The notes beneath the pieces are model-generated. The model was given only the letters and a program-made list of their open reading frames with translations, searched no databases and was not told where the DNA came from. A program made the translations under genes and the position numbers. Shown in pieces: positions 1 to 11,453 of a DNA stretch of 64,000 nucleotides (the stretch's first letter is position 1; each line of letters starts with the position of its first letter). This DNA is from Nothopassalora personata (taxonomy: Eukaryota > Ascomycota > Dothideomycetes > Mycosphaerellales > Mycosphaerellaceae): NCBI GenBank assembly GCA_033816765.1, contig CM066290.1:3286001-3350000 (forward strand), read 5' to 3'.

Positions 1-249
1 GTGCTCCCAGTATAGCTAGCTGGATGTCAGTTCTAGGTCCGGGTACCTGCATGGCTCGGAGTCATGTGGGCTTCTTAGTGGATGCTACGAACCGCAGCTC
101 AGTGGCGGTGCGTCGTCCTCCACGCAGCTTGCAGGTTGTCGGCAAATGCTGTGCGGCAAATCGGCATAGTCTGATATTCGCGCACTCGAGAAGTCGTGGT
201 GCCATTACTTCACTCATACACACATTCGTCACAAACTCACCTCCATCGC

Positions 250-660
250 TACCAACATGCCTGGATCAGTCCAGATCGCACACAACCCGACAGGCAAGCC
301 TGAAGTTGGCGTCAACAACTACCAAGGGTTTCATTCAGGCAAAGAGAGGCTGGAGCAGAAACGGAGCCAGGCCACTGCAAAACGATGTTCGCAGTGAGCA
401 TGATGTCGAGATTGTCGTCAGAGATGGCTGCAGACTGTATGTTGACATGTACCGCCACGACCCACTCGTCGGCCTCCGATCTTCCCGAGAAGATTCCGGC
501 CATCGTCGGTTGATCATGCTCGTGCAGTGCCATCGACATGCTACCAATGACCGTATGGCAGTGCTGTGTCATGAAGGATGACATGTCAGGAATTGAGACG
601 TTCGAAGGGGTTAATCCTCTCAAGCGGTGTCCTCCCGGTTACAATAATATGGTCGATGGG
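250..660 (+). pseudogene. CocE/S15-type (X-Pro dipeptidyl-peptidase-like) hydrolase, N-terminal relic
   Basis: Pieces in different plus-strand frames read like the first part of a CocE/NonD alpha/beta hydrolase. A start-like MPGSVQIAHN lies near 257. HDVEIVVRDGCRLYVDMYR lies near 400-455; in the family the segment DVxxxxRDGxxLxxDxYRP opens the fold. LSGIETFEGVNP, near 582-617, matches the family's GxEMFEGLDPAxW segment. Reading all three needs several frame changes, and the catalytic Ser, Asp and His regions are missing downstream, where stops are frequent. It is therefore a decayed fragment, not a gene. The family assignment comes from remembered motifs; a protein profile search would settle it. 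Confidence 0.5.
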
Positions 661-1429
661 AGTGGACATTGAGGCTGGCAGGTCGATCAGTGTTCAGGTT
701 GGTGGGCAGTATCCCAGCCATGGCAGAGTACAAGGCGGGGTCGGAGCCGCGGCCTGAGTTTGAGAGGAACCAGGTCACGTGAAGGTGTACACAAGATCCA
801 TTGTGGTCCACTTTAAGGATTGGCTGACAGATGATGACCTCGGCAGACCGGGCCTGTGTGCCGAAGGAAGGAGCGATTCGTGCCGACCACTGTGGACCAA
901 GACGCCGAGCAAAGATCATGCAACATGTCTCATCACCAGCTTCCTCCGCACCCACTTATGATGCCATGTCACCGCGGCGGGGAAGCGCGTCTCTGAAGAG
1001 CACCCACAGGCACAGCGCTGACATCCATCGTGCATCGTTACATTCCATGCATTGGCGCTTGTCCACTGTGGAGCGACTATGTGCTGATCTTGCCCAAGCA
1101 CAGCTCTTGTTACCGGACGCAGTAGAGGCCAAGATCAGAGAGAGGTACATGTGGCAAGGAACACGGCGTAGACAGACCTTGTGACACGAACATGAGAGGC
1201 GCCTCATAAGGTGAATGCAGCCAACAGGTAGGTAAGCGTGTTCCTTATACACGGGTTCCGCCAAGCGACACTCGACTAATAAACTCTTTCCTCATCTGTT
1301 GTCAACACGGAAAGTGCCACTCCATCGCGCTTCCACGCGTGTCACAAGCAAGAGCGGGACCTCGACAGCGAGGTCGTTTTCCCGACTCCGCTTCACCTGC
1401 TGCCAATCACACGCAATTGCTAGCCCAGC
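661..1429. other. Intergenic, no gene recognised
   Basis: Only short overlapping open frames lie here, and none has recognisable protein motifs. The last 150 bases or so are the likely promoter and 5' leader of the beta-glucosidase. I saw no clear TATA box. Confidence 0.5.
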
Positions 1430-4340
1430 ATGAAGGCATCCATTGCTGCAGTTTTATCCACTGCCCTCGCGGTACTCGCGCAGGAGGGCAACGACACCGC
1501 ACCATTTCCGAACATCACATATCCAGATGCCATATCTCCAAACCCGCTAGCTGTGGCTGGCGCGCAGTCTAACCAGACCTCTCCACCCGGATATCCATCT
1601 CCATGGAGCACTGGCAAAGGCGACTGGGCCGCAGCACACGAGAAGGCCGTGGCACTGGTGTCACAGCTGACTCTTGAGGAGAAGGTCAATTTGACCACAG
1701 GTGAGCTCAAGCACATGAGACTTGAAAGACGAGCACCTGAGGCTGACCGGGACCAGGAACGGGTTGGTCGCTTGAGCAGTGTGTCGGCAACACCGGAGGT
1801 ATTCCACGTCTCGGCATTCGAGGCTTCTGCTATCAGGACTCACCTACAGGTCTTCGCTTCACCGACTTCAACTCTGCATTCGAGAGCGGCGTCAATGTGG
1901 CTACCACCTGGGATCGTAGCCTGGCCTACCTTCGTGGAGTCGCCATGGGTGAAGAGTTCCGTGACAAGGGTGTGGATGGCGCGTTGGCACCAGTCGCTGG
2001 GCCTTTAGGCCGATCGCCAGCTGGTGGTCGCAACTGGGAAGGATTTGTACGTGATTGAAAGACTTTCATCAAGAACAGTATTGACGAGGATTCTTAGTCA
2101 CCCGATCCATATCTGACAGGTCAGCTTTTTGCGGAGAGCGTCAAGGGCATTCAGAGTACTGGTCAGATGGCCGTCGGAAAGCATTACATTGGCAATGAGC
2201 AGGAGCACTTCCGTCAAGTACCCGAGTCTATCGGCTTCGGTCTGGGCAACATCACTTACCCTGGAAGCTCCAACATCGACGATCAGACGCTCCACGAACT
2301 CTACCTTTGGCCGTTTGCAGATGCTGTTAGAGCTGGAATGGTCTCTGTGATGTGCTCATACAACCGCATCAACAACTCGGATGGCTGCCAGAACAGCTAT
2401 CTGATCAACCACATTCTTAAGGGTGAGCTCGGCTTCCAGGGATACGTGCTCAGTGACTGGCAGGCACAGCACTCAGGTGTCTCTTCTACACTAGCTGGTC
2501 TGGACGTTTCGATGCCTGGAGATGTCGTCTTCGACTCGGCAACTAGCTACAACGGACCCAACTTGACCATCGCAGTCCTGAACGGTACGGTCCCCCAATG
2601 GAGGTTGGACGATATGGCAGTGCGCATTCTCTCTTCCTGGTACTATGTTGGCGGCGATCAGACTCGCAAGGAGATCAACTTCAACTCGTGGACCCTCGAT
2701 ACCTTCGGCTCAGTGCACGCATACGCCGGCCCTGAGTACGGGTACCGCCAGGTCAACGAGCACGTGGATGTACGAGGAGAACACAGCAGAGTCATTCGCC
2801 AGATTGGTGCCGCATCTACGATCCTGCTGAAGAATGTGAACGGCACCTTGCCATTGACGGCGAAGGAGAAGCTCACTGCTGTCTTCGGTGAAGATGCTGG
2901 CCCAAATCCGTGGGGTCCGAATGGATGCGCCGACCGCGGTTGCTATCAAGGCACGAATGCCATGGGTATGTTCTACTCAGCCGTCTCCAAAGAGACCTTT
3001 GGCTGACTTCTTGACACAGGCTGGGGTTCTGGTACCGCCAACTTCCCCTATCTGGTGACACCTGATACTGCGATCCAGGGTGAGGTCCTCGAACAGTCTG
3101 GAGCTTACGAAAGCATTATCCACAATGGTGCTTTGACTCAGATTCAGGCTCTCGCTAGACGAGCCGGCCAAGTCGGTGGTGTCTGTCTCGCATTCGCAGG
3201 TGCCGATTCTGGAGAAGGCTTCTTGATGCCAGACTACAACTACGGCGACCGTAACAACTTGACTTTCTGGCAAGGTGCTGAGGCAATGATCGCAAATGTG
3301 ACTGCCAACTGCAACAACACTGTTCTGGTGATCCACTCGGTTGGCGCGATTGACATCCAACAGTGGAAGGATCACGAAAATGTCACTGCCATCGTGTGGG
3401 CCGGCCTTTCTGGAGAGCAGAGCGGCTACGCTTTAACGGACGTGCTTTACGGCCGCGTGAATCCAGGAGCCAAGCTGCCCTACACGATTGGCCAGAATCG
3501 AAGTGATTATGGCACAGATCTGCTGTACAAGCCCAATGGGCCAGTGCCTCAGTTCGATTTCCAGGAAGGTGTCTTCATCGATTATAGACGCTTCGACTAT
3601 GCGGATCTCGAGCCAACATACGAATTCGGCTTTGTAAGTCATCTCCACCTCAGTAGCCTTTGCTGAGACATTGCGACGTGCGGTCCGAGTATAGCTGACA
3701 CTGTTCTGCTTAGGGCTTGTCGTACACGACCTTCAGCTACGGCAATCTGAAGGTTAACAAAGTAGATGCAGGCGAATACACACCGACAACAGGCTCAACG
3801 CCAGCCGCTCCGACCTACGGCACTATCGATGATGATCCGGCGGCCCATGTGTTCCCAGACAACTCTTCATTCCGACGTGTACCATATGTCATTTATCCTT
3901 GGATCAACAGCACCGACCTGGAGGCTTCTTACGGGTACACCGATTATGGTGACAACAGTTTCGTCCCAGAAGGCGCGCAAGACGGCAGTCCACAGCCACT
4001 TCATCCAGCTGGCGGTGCACCAGGTGGCAACCCACAGCTCTGGGATACAATGTACAACGTCACTGTCACTATTACCAACACTGGTGACGTTGCTGGGGAG
4101 GAAGTTGCTCAGCTCTACGTTTCGTTTGGAGGACCATATGATCCAAAGATCGTTCTTCGTGGCTTTGAGAAGGTTTCCATTCAGCCCGGCGAGAGCATCG
4201 ATGTGCACTTCGACCTGCACAGGAGAGACTTGTCTAATTGGGACACTGTCAGCCAGAACTGGAAGATTAGCGAGTACGCAAAGACTGTGTATGTCGGCGC
4301 CAGCTCTCGCATTCTGCCTTTGAATGCTGCACTTGAGTAG
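1430..4340 (+). CDS. Secreted GH3 beta-glucosidase (five exons)
   Basis: It hydrolyses terminal beta-D-glucosyl units of cello-oligosaccharides outside the cell. Exons are 1430-1700, 1757-2046, 2098-2965, 3020-3633 and 3714-4340. All introns (50-80 bp) have GT-AG ends, and the joined frame is open for 889 residues, the usual size of fungal extracellular GH3 enzymes. An N-terminal signal peptide ([18 protein letters not shown]) is followed by [19 protein letters not shown] and [16 protein letters not shown], all GH3 family 1 landmarks. The nucleophile Asp is in [11 protein letters not shown] (codon 2455-2457, about residue 307). The middle domain begins around [11 protein letters not shown] fibronectin III-like domain ends the protein ([22 protein letters not shown]). 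Many N-glycosylation sequons suit secretion. The start is the first ATG with a signal peptide. Confidence 0.93.
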
Positions 4341-5034
4341 GATGATTGTGCATAGGGCACGAGGGCTGAGGACCAAGATCTTGACCGCTCTATAGTAGTG
4401 TACGTACGGGGTAATATGCCATGGCATATCTGTACACTGTTGATCCTCTACATTCGACCATTAGCAGCGCCGCGCTTGCCTTCGAGCATAGCACTTGTAC
4501 TACGCAAAGCAGCGACGCTTTCGCAGATTCGAGCGCCAGCTTTAGTTCTTGGGAGCGATGAAGCGCTATGGGCGGCGACGAGCCTGTCAGCAACCATCTC
4601 AGCGATCCTCTCAGCAGAGTCCCGAGAGCAAGAGATGGTCCTCCATCTAGAGTAGAATTCAAAAGGGCCTCGGACGAAAGAGCAGGGATGAGCACGCGCG
4701 ATCACGAGCACATCACATCCAATGATTCACAAACCTGACTCACGCGACATATTTCATCCTGTGTGCCGTGTACGCTACTCTTTCTGCCAAGAGCCAGCCG
4801 GTCTTCCAACGACTCTTTGACTGGCAATCAGCCACCGGAGAGGCGAAGCATATTTACGAGCACAAACAAGAAGCCGTGCCTGGTGTTAAGCTTCTATTGA
4901 GCTTGCGAAGCCTCCTGTCTGTGGCTATATTGCTTCGCTGGGCGCCATCGCTCTGGGGCGCTCTGTTTGGGCTGGCGTACACCACTTATGGCACTGAAGA
5001 CCGATCCCAGGTCTCGGCGGCATTGCGACTCTGT
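4341..5034. other. Intergenic, no gene recognised
   Basis: This is the 3' flank of the beta-glucosidase. Open frames exist near 4768-5034 but I recognise no motif in them. They may be decayed upstream parts of the aspartic-protease relic that follows. Confidence 0.4.
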
Positions 5035-5329
5035 ATACTGTACATACCCATGCAACTCGAAGCCAAACGTCTCTCTCAAGTACGCTGGCAAGGACTTTGC
5101 TATCAACAACCTTGACTTCCACTTTGGCAAGCTGTCGGATCTGTTGGCTCTGCCGCTATTGAACGGAACTAACTATGGCCCTGCTGGTCTCGGTGGCCCG
5201 GATAGAAACCACGGTACGCCGCTGTGGATGGCGGGTCATGTGTTCTTGAAGATCTGGTACTTGACGTACCATGACACTAGCCCATCGAGCGCGTGTGTTG
5301 CTTTTGCGAAGGCGGCTGGAAACCAGTAG
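5035..5329 (+). pseudogene. Aspartic protease (peptidase A1) C-terminal fragment
   Basis: The frame ending at 5329 reads SLKYAGKDFAINNLDFHFGKLS, then GTPLWMAGHVFLKIWYLTYH and finally VAFAKAAGN. In pepsin-like fungal proteases this is the conserved C-terminal end, normally GTPxWIxGDVFLKNxYxxYD followed by xVGFAxA. Here the family's GD is GH and LKN is LKI. The catalytic DTG and DSG motifs are absent upstream. Only the last lobe is left, so no proteolytic activity is expected. It lies just downstream of the beta-glucosidase but is unrelated to it. Confidence 0.6.
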
Positions 5330-5543
5330 ATGCCGGACCGGGGCGGTTTATGAGGGATGATGTGACGAGGAACGATTGATGGAGTGTCCATAAATGCAGA
5401 AAAGAAACAAGTAGTAAAAGAGCTATGACCTAGTACATCTCAACGCCACCAAGTTGTGCCTCGCCGAATCCCAAAACTCCCAACCCGCGCATCATTAATC
5501 CTTCTAGCACCGATTCATCGTGGCAGACACCGCGACCGTCCAC

Positions 5544-5757
5544 CTAGCGGCGCTTCGGTTTACGATACCCACCATGAATAAACTCCCACAGAAAGACCGA
5601 TGGCCTGAATCTACCAGGCGTCAGCTGTGAACGGCAGCCTCGTAACAGGTTCAGCATACCTTGGACTGTCTCGACACTTCCTGCACATATCTCCACGTCT
5701 GTGCACCCAGTTCCCACAGCCACGAGTCCAACAACGATATTCAATGTCTCTTGGCAT
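5544..5757 (-). CDS. Small Cys-rich protein, two exons, copy A
   Basis: This 54-residue protein is too short for ordinary gene callers. Exon 1 is 5660-5757 and exon 2 is 5544-5610, with a 49-bp GT-AG intron between them. It starts MPRDIEYRCWTRGC, continues to a CRKC pair and, after the intron, FRPSVFLWEFIHGGYRKP, ending KRR. The Cys pattern C-x4-C...C-x2-C suggests a small zinc-binding knuckle. There is no signal peptide. The support is comparison with the neighbour at 6061-6284: same intron position and phase, same 67-bp second exon, and second-exon differences mainly at third codon positions, as in a translated gene. I do not recognise the family, and function is unknown. Confidence 0.62.
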
Positions 5758-6060
5758 GACTCGTGTGATGGCGTGGGATCAAGTCTGTTTTGCGAAAATC
5801 CTTGCTGGTTCTCGCTGAGTGTCGATGTCTGATGGTGTTTTGAGACGCTGCCGTTCGCGTGTGATTTCATGTCCTGGCAAGGGGATCCGTAGGGAACGTT
5901 GCAACCTTGCAATGCCCTAGTCGTGAAGACTGCTTGTCGGTCCTAATGAGAAATTAGCCAGCAAGAATCATGGAACAGCCCGAGTTTCCCAGAGTGCTGA
6001 CACTATGGCCCCAGAACTCCCACAGAACATAATTCAGCTCGCGGAGACCACGCCCAGATC

Positions 6061-6284
6061 CTAGTACCGCTCCGGCTTACGATATCCCCCATGCACCAGC
6101 TCCCACAGAAAGATCTTAGGCCTGAACCTGGCACGGGTCAGCCTTATCGCCACAAGAGGAAGCATGTTCAAGTGTACTTCGGGTGCTTCTTGCATTTTTT
6201 GCATGGGTCTCCATATCTTCCACCCCTTTCCACGTCGTTGTGGCAGCCGCGGGTCCTGCAGCCGTAAATCACTTCCTTTGGCAT
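6061..6284 (-). CDS. Small Cys-rich protein, two exons, copy B
   Basis: It is a 57-residue paralog of the gene at 5544-5757. Exon 1 is 6178-6284 and exon 2 is 6061-6127, with a 50-bp intron (donor gtacac, acceptor gccag). It begins MPKEVIYGCRTRGC, has a CKKC pair, then FRPKIFLWELVHGGYRKP and a final ERY. Exon 1 is 9 bases longer than in copy A, between the two Cys pairs. An upstream in-frame ATG at 6383 exists, but the copy-A comparison favours 6284. The C-terminal half is better conserved than the Cys half. Both genes lie on the minus strand about 300 bp apart, so they look like a tandem duplication. Function is unknown. Confidence 0.62.
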
Positions 6285-6384
6285 TCTAGGTGCGTCGCGA
6301 AGATGGGTGGGAATATGAAGTGTTTCTCTGATTTGTTGAGATTCTCCTGTAATGCTAATGAATTCTGAGTAACAGGTCTGCATC

Positions 6385-7334
6385 GTGCTTGCCTTTTGTG
6401 GTCTTTTAGGGATCAGTGGTGAATATTGAAGATTTTGTGTGGACGATGTTCACGCAAGCGCCTGCGCTGCTGATGTGGCGCTCCGATGGACAGAGTGGCA
6501 CAATATTTACGAGTGCACTGCTGTTATGCAATGCTGAACATGGCCTTCCAGAGTCATTGTATTCAAACAAAAAAAGCCACGGATCTTGCGAGGGCTTTTC
6601 TGGACCTGTGAACGTCATGAGATTTACCCTTCTAGCGTTGCTTGCTGTTCCTAATAGTCAACGATAGATTTAGTTCTTACAAAGTGTGAGCACAGGACTG
6701 ACGTTGGGTCCTCGTGTGCTGAGAATTCTTTGGTGCAGAATCCTTGCCAGCGCGCACAGACCAGTCACAGCTTTGCATGTGAAGCTGACTTCTGCTTTCA
6801 CTGGCACCAATCCAGAGACCTTTCACCGCACCGCTGCTGGGTAACTCATTAGTTCGGAGAGATCCTCAGGATGCAACAGACGCAGAGGCGAAACTATTAT
6901 AGAGATCCAGTATACCCTGACTGCTGCGTTTGCCATGAGCCCGGCCTGACTCCGACTCAGCTGGCTGGCACAGAACGCCTGGTGGAACGATTGTACCCTT
7001 TTCAACGACCAGAATTTTGCTGCCAGCATCAACAAAAACGGTCCCTTGCTGGTAGAGATGGATATGTTAGACGCTGGTATAAATTGGGATTATGAAGAAG
7101 CGTTATGCAGGATTAGATGTAGCTTGCCGTTGCGTTCAACGGAGTGCCGCTACGCAGATTCAGGGGCTGGGGTTGGACGTGCCAGCTACGGCGATTGGGA
7201 AAGGAAGGGAAGGCAAGGAGACATGAGCAAAGGATTAAAGGCAAGAAGATAAGACTACTCCAGTGGATTTGGAGATGAGGAGACCGGAACCCCTGTCCCA
7301 CACACTGCTCTTATCTTCGGAAGCCGCGACCTGA
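6385..7334. other. Intergenic, no gene recognised
   Basis: Short open frames on both strands have no recognisable motif, splice pattern or duplication. I see nothing supported here. Confidence 0.4.
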
Positions 7335-7787
7335 TTAAGGACTGTCACAGCAGTAATCAGTTACTGCTTTCGAATGAGCTTGTTCTTCTGCTATCTCTGT
7401 GCATCCTGCCAATAGCAGTGTGTGTGCCCTAGCCACTGGACCAAATCCCCGAATGTCTCGCCGTAATAGCACTTGAAGACTTTCGTATGCACCATACTTT
7501 CCAGCGCCTTGGAAAGAGTATCCGATGAACGTTGGTGCCCCGCCGAAGAAGACTCCACGCAGACCTTCAGACCTCATGATCTTGCCCCACGCTTGAAAGT
7601 TGCTGCTGTAGATTTTGGGGTCGACTTGTCGCCGGCACTTGACAAGGTCGAGAGGTGTCACGGCTGTATGTGTAGGGCCGCAGGCAATGATGCCACCGAT
7701 TGTGCATGCCCCGAAGTATGCGCCGCTGAACAATTCGATCTTCTTCGCCGCGTCTGGTGTCGCCGACGATTGCTTGGTAGTCGCCAT
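7335..7787 (-). pseudogene. Mitochondrial phosphate carrier (SLC25A3/MIR1 type), truncated
   Basis: The frame starts MATTKQSSATPDAAKKIELF at 7787 and shows the first carrier repeat: YFGACTIGGIIACGPTHTAVTPLDLVKCRRQVDP, where PLDLVKCRRQ is the phosphate-carrier form of the Px[DE]xx[KR] signature. FFGGAPTFIGYSFQGAGKYGAYE follows, the end of the repeat. Just after GKYGAYE the frame shifts by one base: the alternative frame reads VFKCYYGETFGDL as in the family, then stops. Repeats two and three, two thirds of the protein, are absent. The full protein imports phosphate into mitochondria; this copy should not. It is probably a partial duplicate of a carrier gene elsewhere. Confidence 0.72.
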
Positions 7788-8340
7788 GGTGGCCAGTCTC
7801 TTGCTGTCGATATCTGGCACTGCGGTGTGGCAAAGGGAATCTGTTGGGTGAGTGGCTAACGAGACAATGCAAAGACAAACGTCACAGGAGGTTGAGAGGG
7901 AATAGAAAGGCTGACATACTGACCGTCTATCGCACCGAAGGTCAGTGGGTCGGTGATAGCACAACAAGCAGGCACACGGCACGCACAATGCTGCCGTCAA
8001 ATCATCCGCTGCCATCCGTTGCACGCTTCAATGTTGCGCACGAGGAGCAGCACCACGAGAAACTCACCAAGCTGTCGTCACTTTCAGTCAGCATGCGCTA
8101 ACACCACAACACCTACGCTAACGGTGATCTTTTGCCGGGCTCCTGGCTGGCGTGTAAATTACAGTACACAAATATTCAAGTCGAAAATACGGGCTGGAGC
8201 AAGAGCTTACACCGCTCCCAGGGTTATGATCGATATGTGTAAGAACAGCGCCGCATGATGTCGATACTGAGCAAGACGCACAGCAAAAGCTTTATGGCGG
8301 TTCATTGGTACATAACATCTCTCTGATCGAGGACGCCGCT

Positions 8341-9167
8341 TCATGAAGCATCTACGCAAATCAGACCAAGCGGGCCAAGAGATCCCAATTTGCAGCACCC
8401 GGCGTCCTTGCTCCTTCCTTCGCAGTACTCCTCGAATGCTTCCAGATCAGTGGGCAGAGGTGCAGTCACTGTTAAAAGTATCAGCCACAAGGTCTCTGAT
8501 GTTTCGCACAATCCCGCTTACGTCGTTCACATCCAGAACCGACGCCCAGGAACGTCTTTTCGCAGCATCGTACTTGGTACTCCTTGGGGCAGAGGGACTG
8601 AGTAGGAGTGGGAGTGGGCGGTGATGTCAGACACGTAGTGGGCGTTGGCGTCTCGGAAGCAGTGCAAGTCGGCGTGCTTGGTGCTGCTGCAGGAGGAGCT
8701 GCTGCATCGGTATCCCCATCGCAGATGACGTTGGAGACTCCCAGATTCCCCTACATAAACACAACCAACTCAGCATCGTTGCAACGAGCAGTCATAGGGG
8801 TGAACGAGGACGAACGTTAAAGCCGGCTAGTCTGCAGCATTTTGGCATCTTGGACACGGCAGGATCGTCGAAGTCAGGGAAGTCGTCGGCCTCGATGCTC
8901 ATGCACTTGTTCTCCAGAGCAGCGAGTCTGTCACAATCATCCTCGAAGACCGATGGGTCATCTATCATTCTCTTAGCTGACAGGTCACCTCCAGCTCGCA
9001 CAGCTCAACGTACAGATCCTGCAATCCTTCTCACTCTTGGCCTGAGCCGTATTACAGCAGGCAGCGTAACTTCTGTCAGGTGGGCACATGGGCTCATACT
9101 GTTCCGCAGGACAGTTCTGGCACAGCGCACATGCTGCGAAGAGGCATACGACGACGAGTAGCTGCAT
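8341..9167 (-). CDS. Secreted two-module hydrophobin (class II), four exons
   Basis: Exons are 9014-9167, 8816-8961, 8522-8750 and 8341-8468. Introns are 52, 65 and 53 bp, all GT-AG, and the joined frame gives 218 residues. A signal peptide (MQLLVVVCLFAACALC) leads. The C-terminal module shows class II hydrophobin spacing: C-x7-CC-x10-C-x18-C-x8-CC-x11-C, with CPKEYQVRCC, FLGVGSGC, AFEEYC and GCCKLGSLGPLGLIC. The N-terminal module also has two CC pairs (YAACC and PKCCRLAGF) plus extra Cys residues. A Pro/Thr-rich linker of about 30 residues joins them. Hydrophobins self-assemble at air-water or wall surfaces. Most class II members have a single module and about 100 residues. The first intron's acceptor has an alternative at 8982 that also keeps frame. 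Confidence 0.8.
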
Positions 9168-9992
9168 TGTCCTGCGAAGTAGAGAAGATGCTTTTGCACT
9201 GCAATTCTGTGGCTGGTCAGAGTTCTTATATGCCTCTGCCATCAGGGAAGCCTCAAGCAAAGCTTGTACGCTGCAACAAATTCTGCCGCTCCATTGAGAC
9301 AAAGGACCGCGGGGATGCCGATGGTAGAGCATGCCTCGAGGTCTTCGAATTGGTGTAGGGTATAGCGACATGCTCTTTCGTAAAGCGCCTCGTGCCTGTA
9401 GGGATGAAAGAGAAGTATCACGGCGCTATAACCAGTGGAAGCAGGGCGTATAGTAGGGAGTAACACAGGCGTGCTAGTCAACACCACGGCTTTGACAAGG
9501 AGGACTTACCTTCCGATCTGGCTGAGACACGATAGCGGCGGACGTGTAACGTCCCAACTCCGTCAGCGTACATGGCAACTTTGGCATAAGCCCATCCGTT
9601 TTTCGAGTTGTGCAATCGAGTTGCATTCCTCTCACGCCATCTGCCATGTGCCGCGAACCTCAAGGGCGATAATAAAGTCGTCGAATTGGGCGCTGTTGGT
9701 TTCCCCACCCAGAATGTAATTCAGGGTCATTAGATCGTCATTCGCCTCACAACACCTGTCGTATCCGCGATTCATTTCACCACATTGATGGATGTCGTTG
9801 GAATAGAAATGAGACAGCTCGGCCTGCTCTCCTGCTCAATATACAATCGGTCCATAGATCGAAGGACAAGCAAAAGTCGAAGCGACTCCCTCGCTCAATA
9901 CTAGCTCATTCCAAGCGCCTTGCTAAGCCCGGAACACCTTTTCATGCTCCACCGCTGAACTTGATCGTGTAACACTCCAAAGCCTGTCGCTA
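9168..9992. other. Intergenic, no gene recognised
   Basis: It holds the promoter side of the hydrophobin gene and the 3' flank of the pyruvate dehydrogenase gene. The open frames have no family motifs. Confidence 0.4.
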
Positions 9993-11453
9993 CTACAAGC
10001 TCGACTCACCCGGCGCCAGGGTCTGTGCTGGGCTCTTCGGAATCTGCAGTTCCCTCTGTGGATAGTAGAAGTTCTCCTCGGGGATTCGTCCTCGGAGGAA
10101 TTGTGGCTCGGATCCTCTCACGTAAATGTCCTCAAACAGCACCTCTGGTGTAGCTGGTGGTGGCTCCATTGCTTCTGCTGCTGCAACCTCTTCGTCGACG
10201 TAGCTGCGGGCCTCCTTGTCGATGCCCTTGAGCTCCTCCTCAGACGTAACACCCCACTCAATGAGCTTCTGCTTCAGGCCAGCAATTGGGTCGTTTGTCG
10301 ATCGCATGCGCTGGATCTCCTCGCGAGTTCGGTAGGTGGTTCCCGGGTCGGACATAGAGTGACCTCCGTATCGGTAGGTGACGTACTCGTGGACGAGAGG
10401 ACCGTTGCCTTCGGCGCACCACTTCTTGCCGTGCTGGACTGCGGCCTTGACGGCGAGGACGTCCATGCCGTTGATCTTGAGACCTGGAATGTATTGGCCA
10501 CGCTTGTAGTAGTCGGTGAGAGCAGCAGCGCGGTTGGCGGCTGTACCCATGCCATATTTGTTGTCTTGGCAATGTTAGTTAGGCATTCTGTACAGCTCAC
10601 CACAAGGTCGACTTACTTTCACATCCGAAGATGACTGGAAGATCCCAAAGCTTGGCCATGTTGAAAGCTTCGAAGACCTGACCCTGGTTGCTGGCACCGT
10701 CACCGTACAAGCTCAAGGTCACGTTCTTCTTGTCCTCGTACTTGTTGGCGAACGCAATACCGGCACCGACGGGCACCTGCGCACCAACAATACCGTTACC
10801 ACCGTAGAACCCAGTCGCGAACATGTGCATAGAGCCACCCTTGCCGTATGCGATACCCTCTCGTCGGCCAAGAAGCTCACCGATGATGGATCGGACTGTT
10901 CCTCCGCGCATCATAGCGAAACCGTGGCACCGGTATGCGGTGATGATGTGGTCCTGCTTGGTGATGGCGTGTTCAATACCGACGGCGACAGCTTCCTGGC
11001 CGGTGGACAAGTGACAGAAACCCCGAATCTTCTTTTCCTTGTATAGTCTGTCGGCGGCCATCTCCATTCGTCTGAAATATAACGTTAGTCCTCGCCTCTT
11101 CGCTTGGCGTTCTGCGTCCTCTCCACATACCGGACTGCGACCATGTCGTAGTACATCTGCTTCAGCTCCTTCTTGGTGGTGTCGAGGGTGTATGAGGGAG
11201 GGTCGATCTCGTAGGTCTCGAATGCCTCATCGTTGAGTCGGACTTGGAAGGGCTTATCGTCTTCCTGAGCTGCGCATTAGTTGGACGTGCCTGAGCATTG
11301 TGATCACACAGCTTGTCATACTGAAGGGACATCGCTCTTCTCAACGTGACTAGATGCCGCATCGGTGGTGACGGTCCTCAGTGCGGGAGCGAGCCTGGCG
11401 GCATTGTGTCTGGCGGGCGCGGAGAGTGCGCGTGGCGCGAATCTGGACAACAT
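9993..11453 (-). CDS. PDA1: Pyruvate dehydrogenase E1 component, alpha subunit
   Basis: It decarboxylates pyruvate with thiamine diphosphate in the mitochondrial pyruvate dehydrogenase complex. Exons are 11322-11453, 11131-11264, 10617-11071 and 9993-10564; introns are 57, 59 and 52 bp. The product has 430 residues. The N-terminus, [20 protein letters not shown], is an Arg/Ala-rich mitochondrial presequence. Family landmarks are [38 protein letters not shown] and the cofactor site [20 protein letters not shown]...[22 protein letters not shown] is the phosphorylation-loop region. The C-terminus [19 protein letters not shown] is longer than the usual end near ENFYY. A donor-like gtgagt just before the stop leaves room for an alternative last exon. 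An upstream in-frame ATG at 11627 was rejected because it would bury the presequence. Confidence 0.95.
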
